Positions 7,139-14,304 of a stretch of DNA of 16,256 bases are shown here, piece by piece. Source of the stretch: DASZGI01 sp035938995. Its GTDB lineage: Bacteria > Actinomycetota > Actinomycetes > Streptomycetales > Catenulisporaceae. Position 1 is the stretch's first letter. Each line of letters begins with the position of its first letter. The notes below the pieces were generated by a model. It did not search any database. It was given only the letters and a program-made list of their open reading frames with translations, and had not been told where the DNA came from. Where the stretch lies: assembly GCF_035938995.1 (NCBI RefSeq), contig NZ_DASZGI010000328.1:1-16256 (forward strand), read 5' to 3'. The position numbers and the translations under genes were made by a program.

Positions 7139-7887
7139 CGGCGGGGGAGCCGTGGCCCGCGGCCGACGTCGCGGGCGAGGCCGAGACCGAGGACACCGCG
7201 GCGCTTGATTTCGCGCCTACGGATTTCGTGGCCGCGGACTTTGCGGCTGTGGATTTTGCGACGGTGGACTTCGAGCTGGCCGTCAACGGCACGGCGCAGC
7301 CGGTCGCCGGAGCCTGGATCGGCGAGAGTCTGCTGTTCGCGCTGCGCGAGCGCCTCGGACTGGTCGCGGCGAAGGACGGCTGCGGCGAAGGCGAGTGCGG
7401 CGCCTGCACCGTTCTGATGGACGGTCAGCCGACGGCCGCGTGCCTGGTGCCCGCGGTCGCGGCGGTCGGGCGGGATGTGCGCACGCCCGAGATCTACGCA
7501 GTGCCGCGCCCCGACGCCGTTGCCGCGGCACTTGCCGTCCACGCGGGCACGGGCTGCGGCTATTGCCTGCCGGGGGTTGGCATGGAGCTGCGCGCGCTGT
7601 TGGCCCGCAACCCGAAGCCGAGCGCGCCCGCGGTCCGGGAGGCGCTCAGCGGCCACAGGTGCAGGTGCCTGCCCGCTGAATGCTTCGTCGACGCGATCGG
7701 CGAGGTGGTCGCCCAGCTGCCCGAGCCGCGGAAACCGGAGCAGCCCGGACCGCAGCTGCCCGCGCAGAAGACCCGCCCCGCCCCCGCCCCTCCGGCCCCG
7801 CCCGCAGCGGCGCAACGGCTCGACGAGTCGGGCTCGTGGTCCTGGCAGACCGCAGCCGGCGCCAGTGAGGCGGCTGACCGGCCATGA
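7135..7887 (+). CDS. 2Fe-2S iron-sulfur subunit of the same molybdenum hydroxylase-type complex, with unusual extensions
   Basis: The core, residues about 46-195, is a two-domain ferredoxin subunit as in xanthine and CO dehydrogenases. Plant-type cluster ligands are Cys83, Cys88, Cys91 and Cys103 (CGEGECGAC). The second cluster has Cys141 and Cys144 (CGYC) and Cys176 and Cys178 (CRC). All eight ligands are present, so electron transfer should work. At 250 residues it exceeds the usual 150-175. There is an N-terminal extension containing five [LTAV]-D-F-x-x units (24-48) and a Pro/Ala-rich tail from about 195 to the end. The start overlaps the upstream stop as ATGA, with AGGGA as a possible ribosome site, and the 3' end overlaps the next ATG in the same way. 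This is tight operon coupling. Confidence 0.88.
   Translation: MTAGEPWPAADVAGEAETEDTAALDFAPTDFVAADFAAVDFATVDFELAVNGTAQPVAGAWIGESLLFALRERLGLVAAKDGCGEGECGACTVLMDGQPTAACLVPAVAAVGRDVRTPEIYAVPRPDAVAAALAVHAGTGCGYCLPGVGMELRALLARNPKPSAPAVREALSGHRCRCLPAECFVDAIGEVVAQLPEPRKPEQPGPQLPAQKTRPAPAPPAPPAAAQRLDESGSWSWQTAAGASEAADRP
7204..7278 (+). repeat. Five 15-bp in-frame units coding a pentapeptide-repeat-like segment
   Basis: Asp-Phe pairs recur at residues 25/26, 30/31, 35/36, 40/41 and 45/46 of the iron-sulfur subunit, an exact five-residue period that matches the A(D/N)(L/F)xx rule of pentapeptide repeats. The DNA is a diverged 15-bp tandem repeat. It uses TTT for Phe twice, which is rare in a genome this G/C-rich. 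One turn of a pentapeptide helix needs four units, so this is barely one coil. Confidence 0.6.
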
Positions 7888-10397
7888 TGACTCCGACCTC
7901 GCTACCCGGCTTCCTCATCGGCGAGCAGCTTCCCGACCGGCAGGGCGGGCAGCCGCGTCCGATCGCCTCCGAGCCCGCCGAGGCCGGGTTCGGCGCGGGC
8001 TCCGGCGACCCCGGCTATGGCGATTCGGGATTCTTCCCGGTCGGCCGCTCGTCCGCGGACGGCGTGGGCCGCGCGGTCCCCGCCGCCAAGGCCGCAGGCC
8101 GATACCCATTCGCCGCCGACCTCGGCGTTCCGGCCGGTCCCGGCGCCCTCGCCGTGCTCTACGCCGCCGTCGCCCGCAGCCCACACGCCCGCGCCACGCT
8201 CGCCGACTGTGACACCGAAGCGGCGCGCGCCATCCCGGGTGTGCACGCCGTACTCGCCGGAGCCGATCTCGGCATCACAGACATCGACTACGCGGGCCAG
8301 TGTGTCGCGGTGGCCGCCGCCGAGCATCCGGCGCTCGCCCGCGCCGCACTCGACGCCATCGTCTTCGATTACCGGGTCGAGGAGCCGCTGACCAACCCCC
8401 GCCAGGCCTTCCACGCCCAGGCGATCCACCCGGACGGCAACGTCGCCGCGCACCGCCGGTTCACCGTCGGCGAGGAGACGCGTCGTGCCGGCAAGGGCGG
8501 CGAAAACTCTGGCGACGCGGCCGACAACGACTCCGCGGTGACCGTGGCGTATGGGTACGAATTCGCCCGGCCGGCCGACTGGCCCGGCGCCCCCGCCACC
8601 GTGCTCGCCGTGCCGCAGCCGGACAGCGTCGAGATCCACACTGTCACGACCGACCCGGGCCGGGACCGCCGCGCGGTGGCCGCCGCGCTTGGCCGCCCCG
8701 AGTCCGAGATCCGGATCATTCCCGCCCCGTTCGCCGGAACTGCGCAGTCCGACGACGCCGATCTGCGCGTCGCCGCGGCGCTGCTGGCTGCGCGCACCGG
8801 CCGCGCGGTCAAAGCTGCGGACGGCGGAGCGGGCCTGACCGGCGCAGGACACTGGCCCGCCGGGGCTGACGTACCCGCCGCGCTCGTGCACGCGACCCAC
8901 GTCGCGGACCCGGACGGCACCCTGCGCGAGCTGCGCGTCGAGCTTGTGGTGGATGGAGGCGCCGAGCCCGCAGCCGCAGAGGCACTGCTCGACGAGTACT
9001 GCCGCCTCGCTACCGGCCCCTACCGCATCCCTCGGGTCGAGGTGCAGGGGTGGGTCGTGCGTACCAACAACCCGCCGTTGGCTCCCTGGCCCGGCGGCGG
9101 GTCGGCGCTGTCCGCGGCCGTGGCCGAGGCACAGCTCGACGCGCTTGCCGCGGCCACCGGCCTGACCGGGCTCGAGATCCGCGTCAAGAACCTGATGCGC
9201 ACCGGGGACAAGCTGCCGGACGGCCGCGCCGTCGTCTCCGCAGCGTCCCTGCCCGACCTGCTCACCGTGTTGCTCGACGCCCCGGTTCCGGCGTTCCCGC
9301 CCGGCCCCGACGTGCGCGACTTCCCCGGCACGGTCGGCCGTACCGGCGAGCTGACCCGGCTGCGGCGCGGCGTCGGGGTGGCGCTGGCGATGGCGGACCT
9401 GGTACCCCCGGGCCTGACCGAGGAGCTGGCGACCGCCCAGGTCGCGCTGACGTCCGACGTGCACGGTCCGCTCGCGCACGTGAGCACGGCCATGGTGGAC
9501 ACCGGCGCCGGGCAGCACGCCATGCTGCGCCGGATCGTGCGCGAGGTGCTGGGCGTGCGGCGGGTCCTGGTGCGCCGCCCCACCGACCCGGCCGACCTCC
9601 CGGCGACCCCGCTCGCCTCTGGGCGCGCGGCCTGGCTGCACGGCATGGCGGTCCAGCGGGCCGCACGCGCCGCTCGGTCGCAGGCGCTGACGATCGTCGC
9701 GCGCGAGTTCGCCGTCTCGCCGGAGCTGCTCGAGGTGCGCGGCGACCAGGTGGTCAGCTACGACGGCGTCCTGTCTCGGCCGCTGGACCAGGTCTACAAG
9801 CGGGCATTGCGCGGCGCGGCCGTGTATCTCGGCGACGGAGAATTCCGGGTGCGCGGATCAGGGCCGGCCGAGCCCGGCGTGTTCGTACCGGAGGCGGGCC
9901 AGGCGCACCTCGCCTTCGCCGCGCACCGGGCCATCGTCGATGCGGACACCGAGCTCAAGCTGCTGCGCCCGGTCCGGGTGACCGCCGCGCACGACGCGGG
10001 GCGGGCCATCGTGCCGGGCCGGGTCACCGCCGCGATCGCGGCCGGGGTGATCTGCGCCACCGGCTCGGTCTTCGCGGACGAGGCCGCCGAATCCCGTGGC
10101 CGGGCCGGAGCGCTGGCCGCGGCACAGGCGCCGACCACGCTCGACCTGCCTGAGGTCGACGTGCTGACGCCGCTGGAATCCTCGATCGGCGACCTGGAGA
10201 CCACCGCGCTGCGCCGCCGCGGCTTCTCGGCACCGCTGCCGCTCGGCTACCAGCCGGTGGGCCGGCTCGCCCTCGCAGCCGCGACGGCGGCACTGGCCTG
10301 CGCGACCCGCGATGCGCTAGGCGACCATCGGACCGTGATGCCGATCCGCCCGTGGCACACCGGAGGCGAAGAGCCGCCAGCCGCACCAGGAACCTGA
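7884..10397 (+). CDS. Molybdopterin-binding (large) subunit-like protein of the xanthine dehydrogenase family, with degenerate active site
   Basis: The 837-residue protein follows the large-subunit plan. An a/b-hammerhead domain (GRYPFAADL at 72-80, VARSPHARA at 96-104) is followed by the Mo-binding domains. GPYRIPRV (378-385), LEIRVKNLMRTGDKLPDG (430-447) and RRGVGVALAM (494-503) are recognisable. The key cofactor motifs are not. GGGFGGK is replaced by PAPFAGTAQSD (280-290), the RGFG segment by PWPGGGS (401-407), and the closing PLGxKGxGE by PLGYQPVGR (786-794), with Arg794 where the catalytic Glu belongs. There is also a 70-residue Gly/Pro-rich N-terminal extension. It could bind another cofactor, be catalytically dead, or act on an unusual substrate. 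The start overlaps the upstream stop as ATGA, so co-expression with the FAD and iron-sulfur subunits is clear. Confidence 0.82.
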   Translation: MMTPTSLPGFLIGEQLPDRQGGQPRPIASEPAEAGFGAGSGDPGYGDSGFFPVGRSSADGVGRAVPAAKAAGRYPFAADLGVPAGPGALAVLYAAVARSPHARATLADCDTEAARAIPGVHAVLAGADLGITDIDYAGQCVAVAAAEHPALARAALDAIVFDYRVEEPLTNPRQAFHAQAIHPDGNVAAHRRFTVGEETRRAGKGGENSGDAADNDSAVTVAYGYEFARPADWPGAPATVLAVPQPDSVEIHTVTTDPGRDRRAVAAALGRPESEIRIIPAPFAGTAQSDDADLRVAAALLAARTGRAVKAADGGAGLTGAGHWPAGADVPAALVHATHVADPDGTLRELRVELVVDGGAEPAAAEALLDEYCRLATGPYRIPRVEVQGWVVRTNNPPLAPWPGGGSALSAAVAEAQLDALAAATGLTGLEIRVKNLMRTGDKLPDGRAVVSAASLPDLLTVLLDAPVPAFPPGPDVRDFPGTVGRTGELTRLRRGVGVALAMADLVPPGLTEELATAQVALTSDVHGPLAHVSTAMVDTGAGQHAMLRRIVREVLGVRRVLVRRPTDPADLPATPLASGRAAWLHGMAVQRAARAARSQALTIVAREFAVSPELLEVRGDQVVSYDGVLSRPLDQVYKRALRGAAVYLGDGEFRVRGSGPAEPGVFVPEAGQAHLAFAAHRAIVDADTELKLLRPVRVTAAHDAGRAIVPGRVTAAIAAGVICATGSVFADEAAESRGRAGALAAAQAPTTLDLPEVDVLTPLESSIGDLETTALRRRGFSAPLPLGYQPVGRLALAAATAALACATRDALGDHRTVMPIRPWHTGGEEPPAAPGT

Positions 10398-10455
10398 CGC
10401 CGTGTTGTCTAACCGGACGTGGCGTTGTCCAACCTGACGCCGTGTTGTCCAATCG
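10396..10455 (+). repeat. Three tandem 20-bp direct repeats
   Basis: GACG recurs at 10396, 10416, 10436 and 10456, an exact 20-bp period starting inside the stop codon of the large-subunit gene. The third unit reads GACGCCGTGTTGTCCAATCG. Unit 1 differs from it at 2 positions, and unit 2 is more diverged. Each resembles the left half of the longer units that follow. Confidence 0.85.
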
Positions 10456-10483
10456 GACGCTCAAAACGACCGGTCGTCTTGAT
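10441..10483 (+). repeat. Composite repeat unit, copy 1
   Basis: TTGTC at 10445 precedes a 20-bp core (10461-10480) by 16 bases. The core of this copy contains the perfect 12-bp palindrome ACGACCGGTCGT. The left half is shared with the 20-bp repeats. Confidence 0.8.
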
Positions 10484-10506
10484 TCGCGTCCCAAGGCGAG
10501 TCCCCT

Positions 10507-10548
10507 ACGTTGTCGAGTCGCCGGTTCAATATGGCCGGTCGTCTTAAC
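10507..10548 (+). repeat. Composite repeat unit, copy 2
   Basis: TTGTC at 10510, core at 10526-10545, again 16 bases apart. The core is TCAATATGGCCGGTCGTCTT, identical to copy 4. The palindrome is imperfect on its left side. Confidence 0.85.
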
Positions 10549-10591
10549 TCTGGCTAGAGGCGAGCCACCAGCCTTGCCAGGTGCTTGACCC

Positions 10592-10637
10592 CGCATTGTC
10601 GAGTCAGCCGATTCAATACGACCGGTCGTCTTAAATC
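10592..10637 (+). repeat. Composite repeat unit, copy 3
   Basis: TTGTC at 10596, core at 10613-10632, 17 bases apart. The core contains the perfect palindrome ACGACCGGTCGT as in copy 1. The sequence before it (about 10571-10600) is shared with copy 4, so copies 3 and 4 form an 87-bp tandem repeat. Confidence 0.85.
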
Positions 10638-10680
10638 GTGCTCGGACAAGAACCTGGTGGCCTTGTCGGGTGCTCGACCT

Positions 10681-10722
10681 GGCATTGTCAGTCACCGAGT
10701 CAATATGGCCGGTCGTCTTAAT
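10681..10722 (+). repeat. Composite repeat unit, copy 4
   Basis: TTGTC at 10685, core at 10700-10719, 15 bases apart. Core identical to copy 2 and 87 bp after copy 3. It ends 48 bp before the MFS transporter start. The whole 373-bp spacer (10398-10770) holds this array and no supportable gene. Confidence 0.85.
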
Positions 10723-10770
10723 CCGCTAGGGCTGGCCCGTCTCGGTAATAGGTGTTAAGCCGTTTGACCT

Positions 10771-12279
10771 GTGACGTACGATGATTTGGTGTCCAGAGTT
10801 GCCGAGGCTCCCGGGTGGGAGCGTGATTCCCAGTCACCCACTCCGCCCGCCTCGGCAATCGAATCCACGAACGAATCCGCGAACGAGTCCACGGCCGCTG
10901 CTCCGCCCGCCGCCGCTTCCGATCGCCTGTTCGGGCCGCGCCATCTCGCCGTCAGCGTCGGGATCATCTCCTCCGTCCTGCTGACCGCTTTCGAGGCGAT
11001 GGCGGTCAGCACCGCGATGCCGATCGCCGTCGCGGACCTGCGCGGCCTGCCGTTCTACTCGCTCGCGTTCAGCGCCTATCTGACGCTGAGTCTGCTCGGC
11101 ATGGTGCTCGCCGGACAGCGCGCCGACGCCCGCGGCCCCCGGCTGCCGTTCCTCGCCGGAACCGGACTCTTCGGCGTCGGGCTCGTCCTGGCTGGAACCG
11201 CGACTTCGATGGGCCAATTCGTCGCCGGGCGCGCCGTGCAAGGCCTCGGCGGCGGCATGGTGATCGTCTCGCTCTACGTCCTGGTTGCCCGCGCCCTACC
11301 GGTTCACCTGCACGGCAAAGCGTTCTCCGCCATGGCCAGCGCCTGGGTGCTGCCCGCGATCGTCGGCCCGGTCATCTCCGGCTTTCTGGCCGAACACGCC
11401 TCCTGGCGCTGGGTCTTCCTGGGCGCGGCCGCGCTGATCGTGTTCCCGCTCGGCTTCCTGGCCGGCCCGCTGCGCACCCTGCCGAAGCCCGAACCCAAAC
11501 AACTCGCACCCGCCGACCTCGCCAGGCTGCGCACCGTGCGCCTGTGCGCTGGCCTCACCGCCCTCGGCGTGGGGCTGTTCCAGTACGGTGGCCAGGAACT
11601 CAACGTGATCGGCGCCGTCCTGATCCCGCTGGCGCTGCTCCTGCTCATCCCGAGCGCGCCCAAGCTGCTGCCGCGCGGCATCTTCCGCGCCAGACGCGGC
11701 CTGCCGACAGTCGTCGCGCTGCGTGGCCTGATGGCGGGCGCCTATTTCGGCACCGAGGCGTTCATCCCGCTGATGCTGGTTCGGGAGCGCGGACTCAGCG
11801 CGACCGCCGCCGGTCTCTCCCTTACCGGCGCCGCGATCAGCTGGGCCGTCGCCGCCTGGCTGCCGAACCGGTCCTGGGTGCGTGCCCGCGTCTCCCGCGC
11901 CGGATTGGTTCGCGCCGGAACCGCCGTCACGGTGGTCGCGCTGCTCGGCACGTTCGCCGCCATCAGCCCTCGCACTCCGCTCTGGACCGCCGCCGCGGCG
12001 ATGTTCGTCGCCGCCTTCGGCATGGGGCTGGCCTTCCCGAACATCAGCGTGCTGACCCTCGAGCTGTCGGAACCGGACGACCAGGGTGCCAATTCCGCCG
12101 CCCTCCAGGTCGCCGACGGGATGACCAGCACGCTCTCGATCGCTGTCGCCGGGGCCGTCTACCATGCGTTGCACACGGCTACCGGATCGGACGGGCACGT
12201 GTTCGCGCTGATGTACGGCATGTTCATCGCCGTAGCCTGCGTCGCGTGGCTGATCGCTCCGAGGGTCCGGGTACCGTAG
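10771..12279 (+). CDS. MFS transporter, DHA2-like 14-TM drug/H+ antiporter
   Basis: This 502-residue membrane protein has about 14 hydrophobic segments from residue 58 onward, which places it in the 14-TM (DHA2) branch of the major facilitator superfamily, proton-driven exporters of drugs or metabolites. A TM1 motif FEAMAVSTAMPIAVADL (74-90) is followed by motif A GQRADARGPR (115-124). A GRAVQGLGGG segment lies at 153-162, and the antiporter motif C, AWVLPAIVGPVISG (191-204), in TM5. The first 57 residues are hydrophilic, with low-complexity Glu-Ser-Thr-Asn repeats (31-41). The start is uncertain. GTG at 10771 has neither a Shine-Dalgarno nor a clear leaderless -10, and later starts are possible before TM1. 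It sits alone behind the repeat array, with no adjacent regulator. Substrate unknown. Confidence 0.88.
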   Translation: MTYDDLVSRVAEAPGWERDSQSPTPPASAIESTNESANESTAAAPPAAASDRLFGPRHLAVSVGIISSVLLTAFEAMAVSTAMPIAVADLRGLPFYSLAFSAYLTLSLLGMVLAGQRADARGPRLPFLAGTGLFGVGLVLAGTATSMGQFVAGRAVQGLGGGMVIVSLYVLVARALPVHLHGKAFSAMASAWVLPAIVGPVISGFLAEHASWRWVFLGAAALIVFPLGFLAGPLRTLPKPEPKQLAPADLARLRTVRLCAGLTALGVGLFQYGGQELNVIGAVLIPLALLLLIPSAPKLLPRGIFRARRGLPTVVALRGLMAGAYFGTEAFIPLMLVRERGLSATAAGLSLTGAAISWAVAAWLPNRSWVRARVSRAGLVRAGTAVTVVALLGTFAAISPRTPLWTAAAAMFVAAFGMGLAFPNISVLTLELSEPDDQGANSAALQVADGMTSTLSIAVAGAVYHALHTATGSDGHVFALMYGMFIAVACVAWLIAPRVRVP

Positions 12280-12300
12280 TAGCTGTATATATATGACAGT

Positions 12301-12402
12301 TTCGAGCTTCGCCGGGGCTTGATGGCGGCTGTAGATCGAGGGACGCGGAGAAAGCCGTTTCGCGTCCTTCGATCTTTCGCCGCCGCCCCGGCTAAGCTCG
12401 AA
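12301..12402. repeat. Long imperfect inverted repeat forming a stem of about 38 bp
   Basis: Left arm 12301-12347 pairs with right arm 12361-12402 around a 13-base loop. Paired blocks are 9 bp (12301-12309), 8 bp (12311-12318), 6 bp (12324-12329) and 15 bp (12333-12347, one G-T), with one 5-base bulge at 12319-12323. It begins 21 bp after the MFS stop and is preceded by an alternating TATATATAT tract. It is much longer than an intrinsic terminator and no T-run follows. Candidates are a structured RNA or 3' barrier, or a small MITE-like element; no target-site duplication is seen. Confidence 0.7.
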
Positions 12403-12469
12403 GCGCGCCGGGTGCGCAAGGGAGCGTGACACGTCGGCGGCTGACACACCGTCATGAGGGGGCCGGGAG

Positions 12470-14242
12470 TTGAGCACGTCTGCCGCGTCACACCTGCCTC
12501 CGGCCTACCCGGACCGCGCCCCATGGGGCACCGCAGGCCGGCTGCGCGCGTGGCAGCATGCCGCACTCGAGGAGTACAACCGGCGCGAGCCGCGCGACTT
12601 CCTCGCGGTCGCCACCCCCGGCGCCGGGAAGACCACGTTCGCCCTGCGCGTCGCCACCGAATTGTTGGACCGTCACATCGTCCAGCAGGTCACGGTCGTG
12701 GCGCCGACCGAGCACCTCAAGCACCAGTGGGCCGAGGCCGCGAAGAAGGTCGGGATAGGGATCGACCCGACCTACTCGGGCACCGGCGGCGGCACCTCCC
12801 GCGACTACACCGGCATCGCCGTGACCTACGCGGGCGTGGCAGCGCATCCGATGCTGCACCGGCGCCGGGTCGAGAACCGCCGCACCCTGGTCATCCTCGA
12901 CGAGATCCACCACGCGGGCGACTCGCTGTCCTGGGGCGAGGCGATCTCGGAGGCCTTCGAGCCGGCGGCGCGCCGGCTCGCCTTGACCGGTACGCCGTTC
13001 CGCTCGGACACCTCGCCGATCCCTTTTGTCACCTACGCCCCTGACGCCGAGGGCGCCCGTCGGTCCGTCGCCGACTACACCTACGGCTACGGCGCGGCGC
13101 TGGCCGACAGCGTCGTGCGTCCGGTGATCTTCCTGTCCTACGCCGGGCAGATGCGGTGGCGCACCAAGGCCGGCGACGAGGTCGCGGCCGGCCTCGGCGA
13201 GCCGATGACGCAGGACGCGGTCGCGCAGGCGTGGCGGACCGCGCTCGATCCGGCAGGCAACTGGATGCCCTCCGTGCTGCGCGCCGCCAACCGCCGCCTC
13301 GACGAGGTGCGCCACGCCATCCCCGACGCCGGCGGCCTGGTCATCGCCACCGACCACAACGCCGCCCGCGCCTACGCGAAGATGCTGCGCGAGCTCACCG
13401 GCAAGTCCGTGACCGTGGTCCTGTCCGACGATCCGAAGGCCTCCTCCCGGATCGAGAAGTTCGGCCAGTCCGAGGACAAGTGGATGGTCGCGGTCCGGAT
13501 GGTTTCCGAGGGGGTGGACGTTCCGCGCCTCGCCGTCGGGGTCTATGCCACCTCGATCTCCACGCCGCTGTTCTTCGCCCAGGCGGTCGGCCGCTTCGTA
13601 CGGGCCCGGCGGCGCGGCGAGACCGCCTCGGTGTTCCTGCCCTCGGTGCCCTCCCTGGTCCAGTTCGCCAACGAGCTCGAGCTGGAGCGCGACCACGTGC
13701 TCGACCGCAAGAAACGCGGCGAGGACGACCTGTGGTCTGAGGAGGAGGACCTGCTCGCCGACGCCAACGCCGTCAAGGACGAGGCGGGCCTCGAGGAGTT
13801 CACCTTCCAGGCGCTGGAATCCGAGGCCAACTTCGACCGAGTCCTCTACGACGGCGGCGAGTTCGGGGTCGCCGCGGCATCCGGCAGCGCGGAGGAGGCG
13901 GACTTCCTCGGTATCCCGGGCCTGCTCGAGCCTGAGCAGGTCCGCCTGCTCCTGCAGAAGCGGCAGGCTCGGCAGATCTCCCGGCAGCGCTCGCGTCGCG
14001 GCGCCGAACCTCCTGTGCCAGCCGAGGAACGGCCTGTCGTCAGCCATCAGCAGCTGCTCGAGCTGCGCCGCGAACTGAACAACCTGGTCGGCGCCTGGCA
14101 TCACCAGACCGGCCTACCGCACGGGGTGATCCACGCCGATCTGCGCCGGACGTGCGGTGGCCCGCCGACCGCTCAGGCCAGCACCGTGGAGCTGCGCAGC
14201 CGGATCGACATGGTGCGCAAGTGGGCGGTCGACCGCGCGTGA
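12470..14242 (+). CDS. DEAD/DEAH-box (superfamily 2) helicase
   Basis: The 590-residue protein is an SF2 helicase or translocase that would use ATP to remodel nucleic acid. Motif I (Walker A) is ATPGAGKTT (48-56, Lys54) and motif Ia VVAPTEHLKHQW (76-87). Motif II is DEIH (144-147), motif III LTGTPFRSD (172-180), motif V VSEGVDVP (345-352) and motif VI QAVGRFVRARRRGE (371-384). It resembles a helicase conserved in Streptomyces whose N-terminus I recall aligning here. That supports the TTG start at 12470, the only in-frame start before the ATPase domain; AGGGGG about 8 bases upstream could serve as ribosome site. The C-terminal third (after about 390) has an acidic stretch and then GVIHADLRRTCGGPPTA, typical of this group. 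Function in the cell is not established. I recall it adjacent to DUF3039 in related genomes. Confidence 0.92.
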   Translation: MSTSAASHLPPAYPDRAPWGTAGRLRAWQHAALEEYNRREPRDFLAVATPGAGKTTFALRVATELLDRHIVQQVTVVAPTEHLKHQWAEAAKKVGIGIDPTYSGTGGGTSRDYTGIAVTYAGVAAHPMLHRRRVENRRTLVILDEIHHAGDSLSWGEAISEAFEPAARRLALTGTPFRSDTSPIPFVTYAPDAEGARRSVADYTYGYGAALADSVVRPVIFLSYAGQMRWRTKAGDEVAAGLGEPMTQDAVAQAWRTALDPAGNWMPSVLRAANRRLDEVRHAIPDAGGLVIATDHNAARAYAKMLRELTGKSVTVVLSDDPKASSRIEKFGQSEDKWMVAVRMVSEGVDVPRLAVGVYATSISTPLFFAQAVGRFVRARRRGETASVFLPSVPSLVQFANELELERDHVLDRKKRGEDDLWSEEEDLLADANAVKDEAGLEEFTFQALESEANFDRVLYDGGEFGVAAASGSAEEADFLGIPGLLEPEQVRLLLQKRQARQISRQRSRRGAEPPVPAEERPVVSHQQLLELRRELNNLVGAWHHQTGLPHGVIHADLRRTCGGPPTAQASTVELRSRIDMVRKWAVDRA

Positions 14243-14292
14243 GATGCCTAAGTAATCGATAGCCGCTCAGGCACCGCCGTGCGTGATGCGCC

Positions 14293-14298
14293 TAGACT
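14293..14298 (+). promoter_or_regulatory. Leaderless-type -10 element (TAGACT) for the iclR-family gene
   Basis: The same hexamer as at the DUF3039 gene, again exactly six bases before the start codon (GTG at 14305). No Shine-Dalgarno is present. This fixes the GTG as the likely start and predicts a leaderless mRNA. Confidence 0.65.
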
Positions 14299-14304
14299 CG
14301 CTGC

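Noticed and set aside
7902..9641. 579-codon open frame antisense to the Mo-type large-subunit gene
   Set aside because: Low-complexity Arg/Gly composition and no recognisable motif. The plus strand has conserved large-subunit segments throughout.
10024..10695. 223-codon minus-strand frame through the repeat array
   Set aside because: Its peptide is just the repeat units translated (repeated KTTG and VRLDN strings), and its 3' half is antisense to the large-subunit gene.
10396..10722. CRISPR array
   Set aside because: Repeat spacing is irregular (65, 87, 87), the spacers themselves are partly repeated, and no cas genes are in the window.
12301..12402. Ordinary rho-independent terminator
   Set aside because: The stem is far too long and no T-run follows on the plus strand. 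Kept as an inverted repeat of unknown role.
12488..14104. 538-codon open frame antisense to the helicase gene
   Set aside because: The helicase motifs I to VI on the plus strand are unmistakable. The antisense product has no domain.
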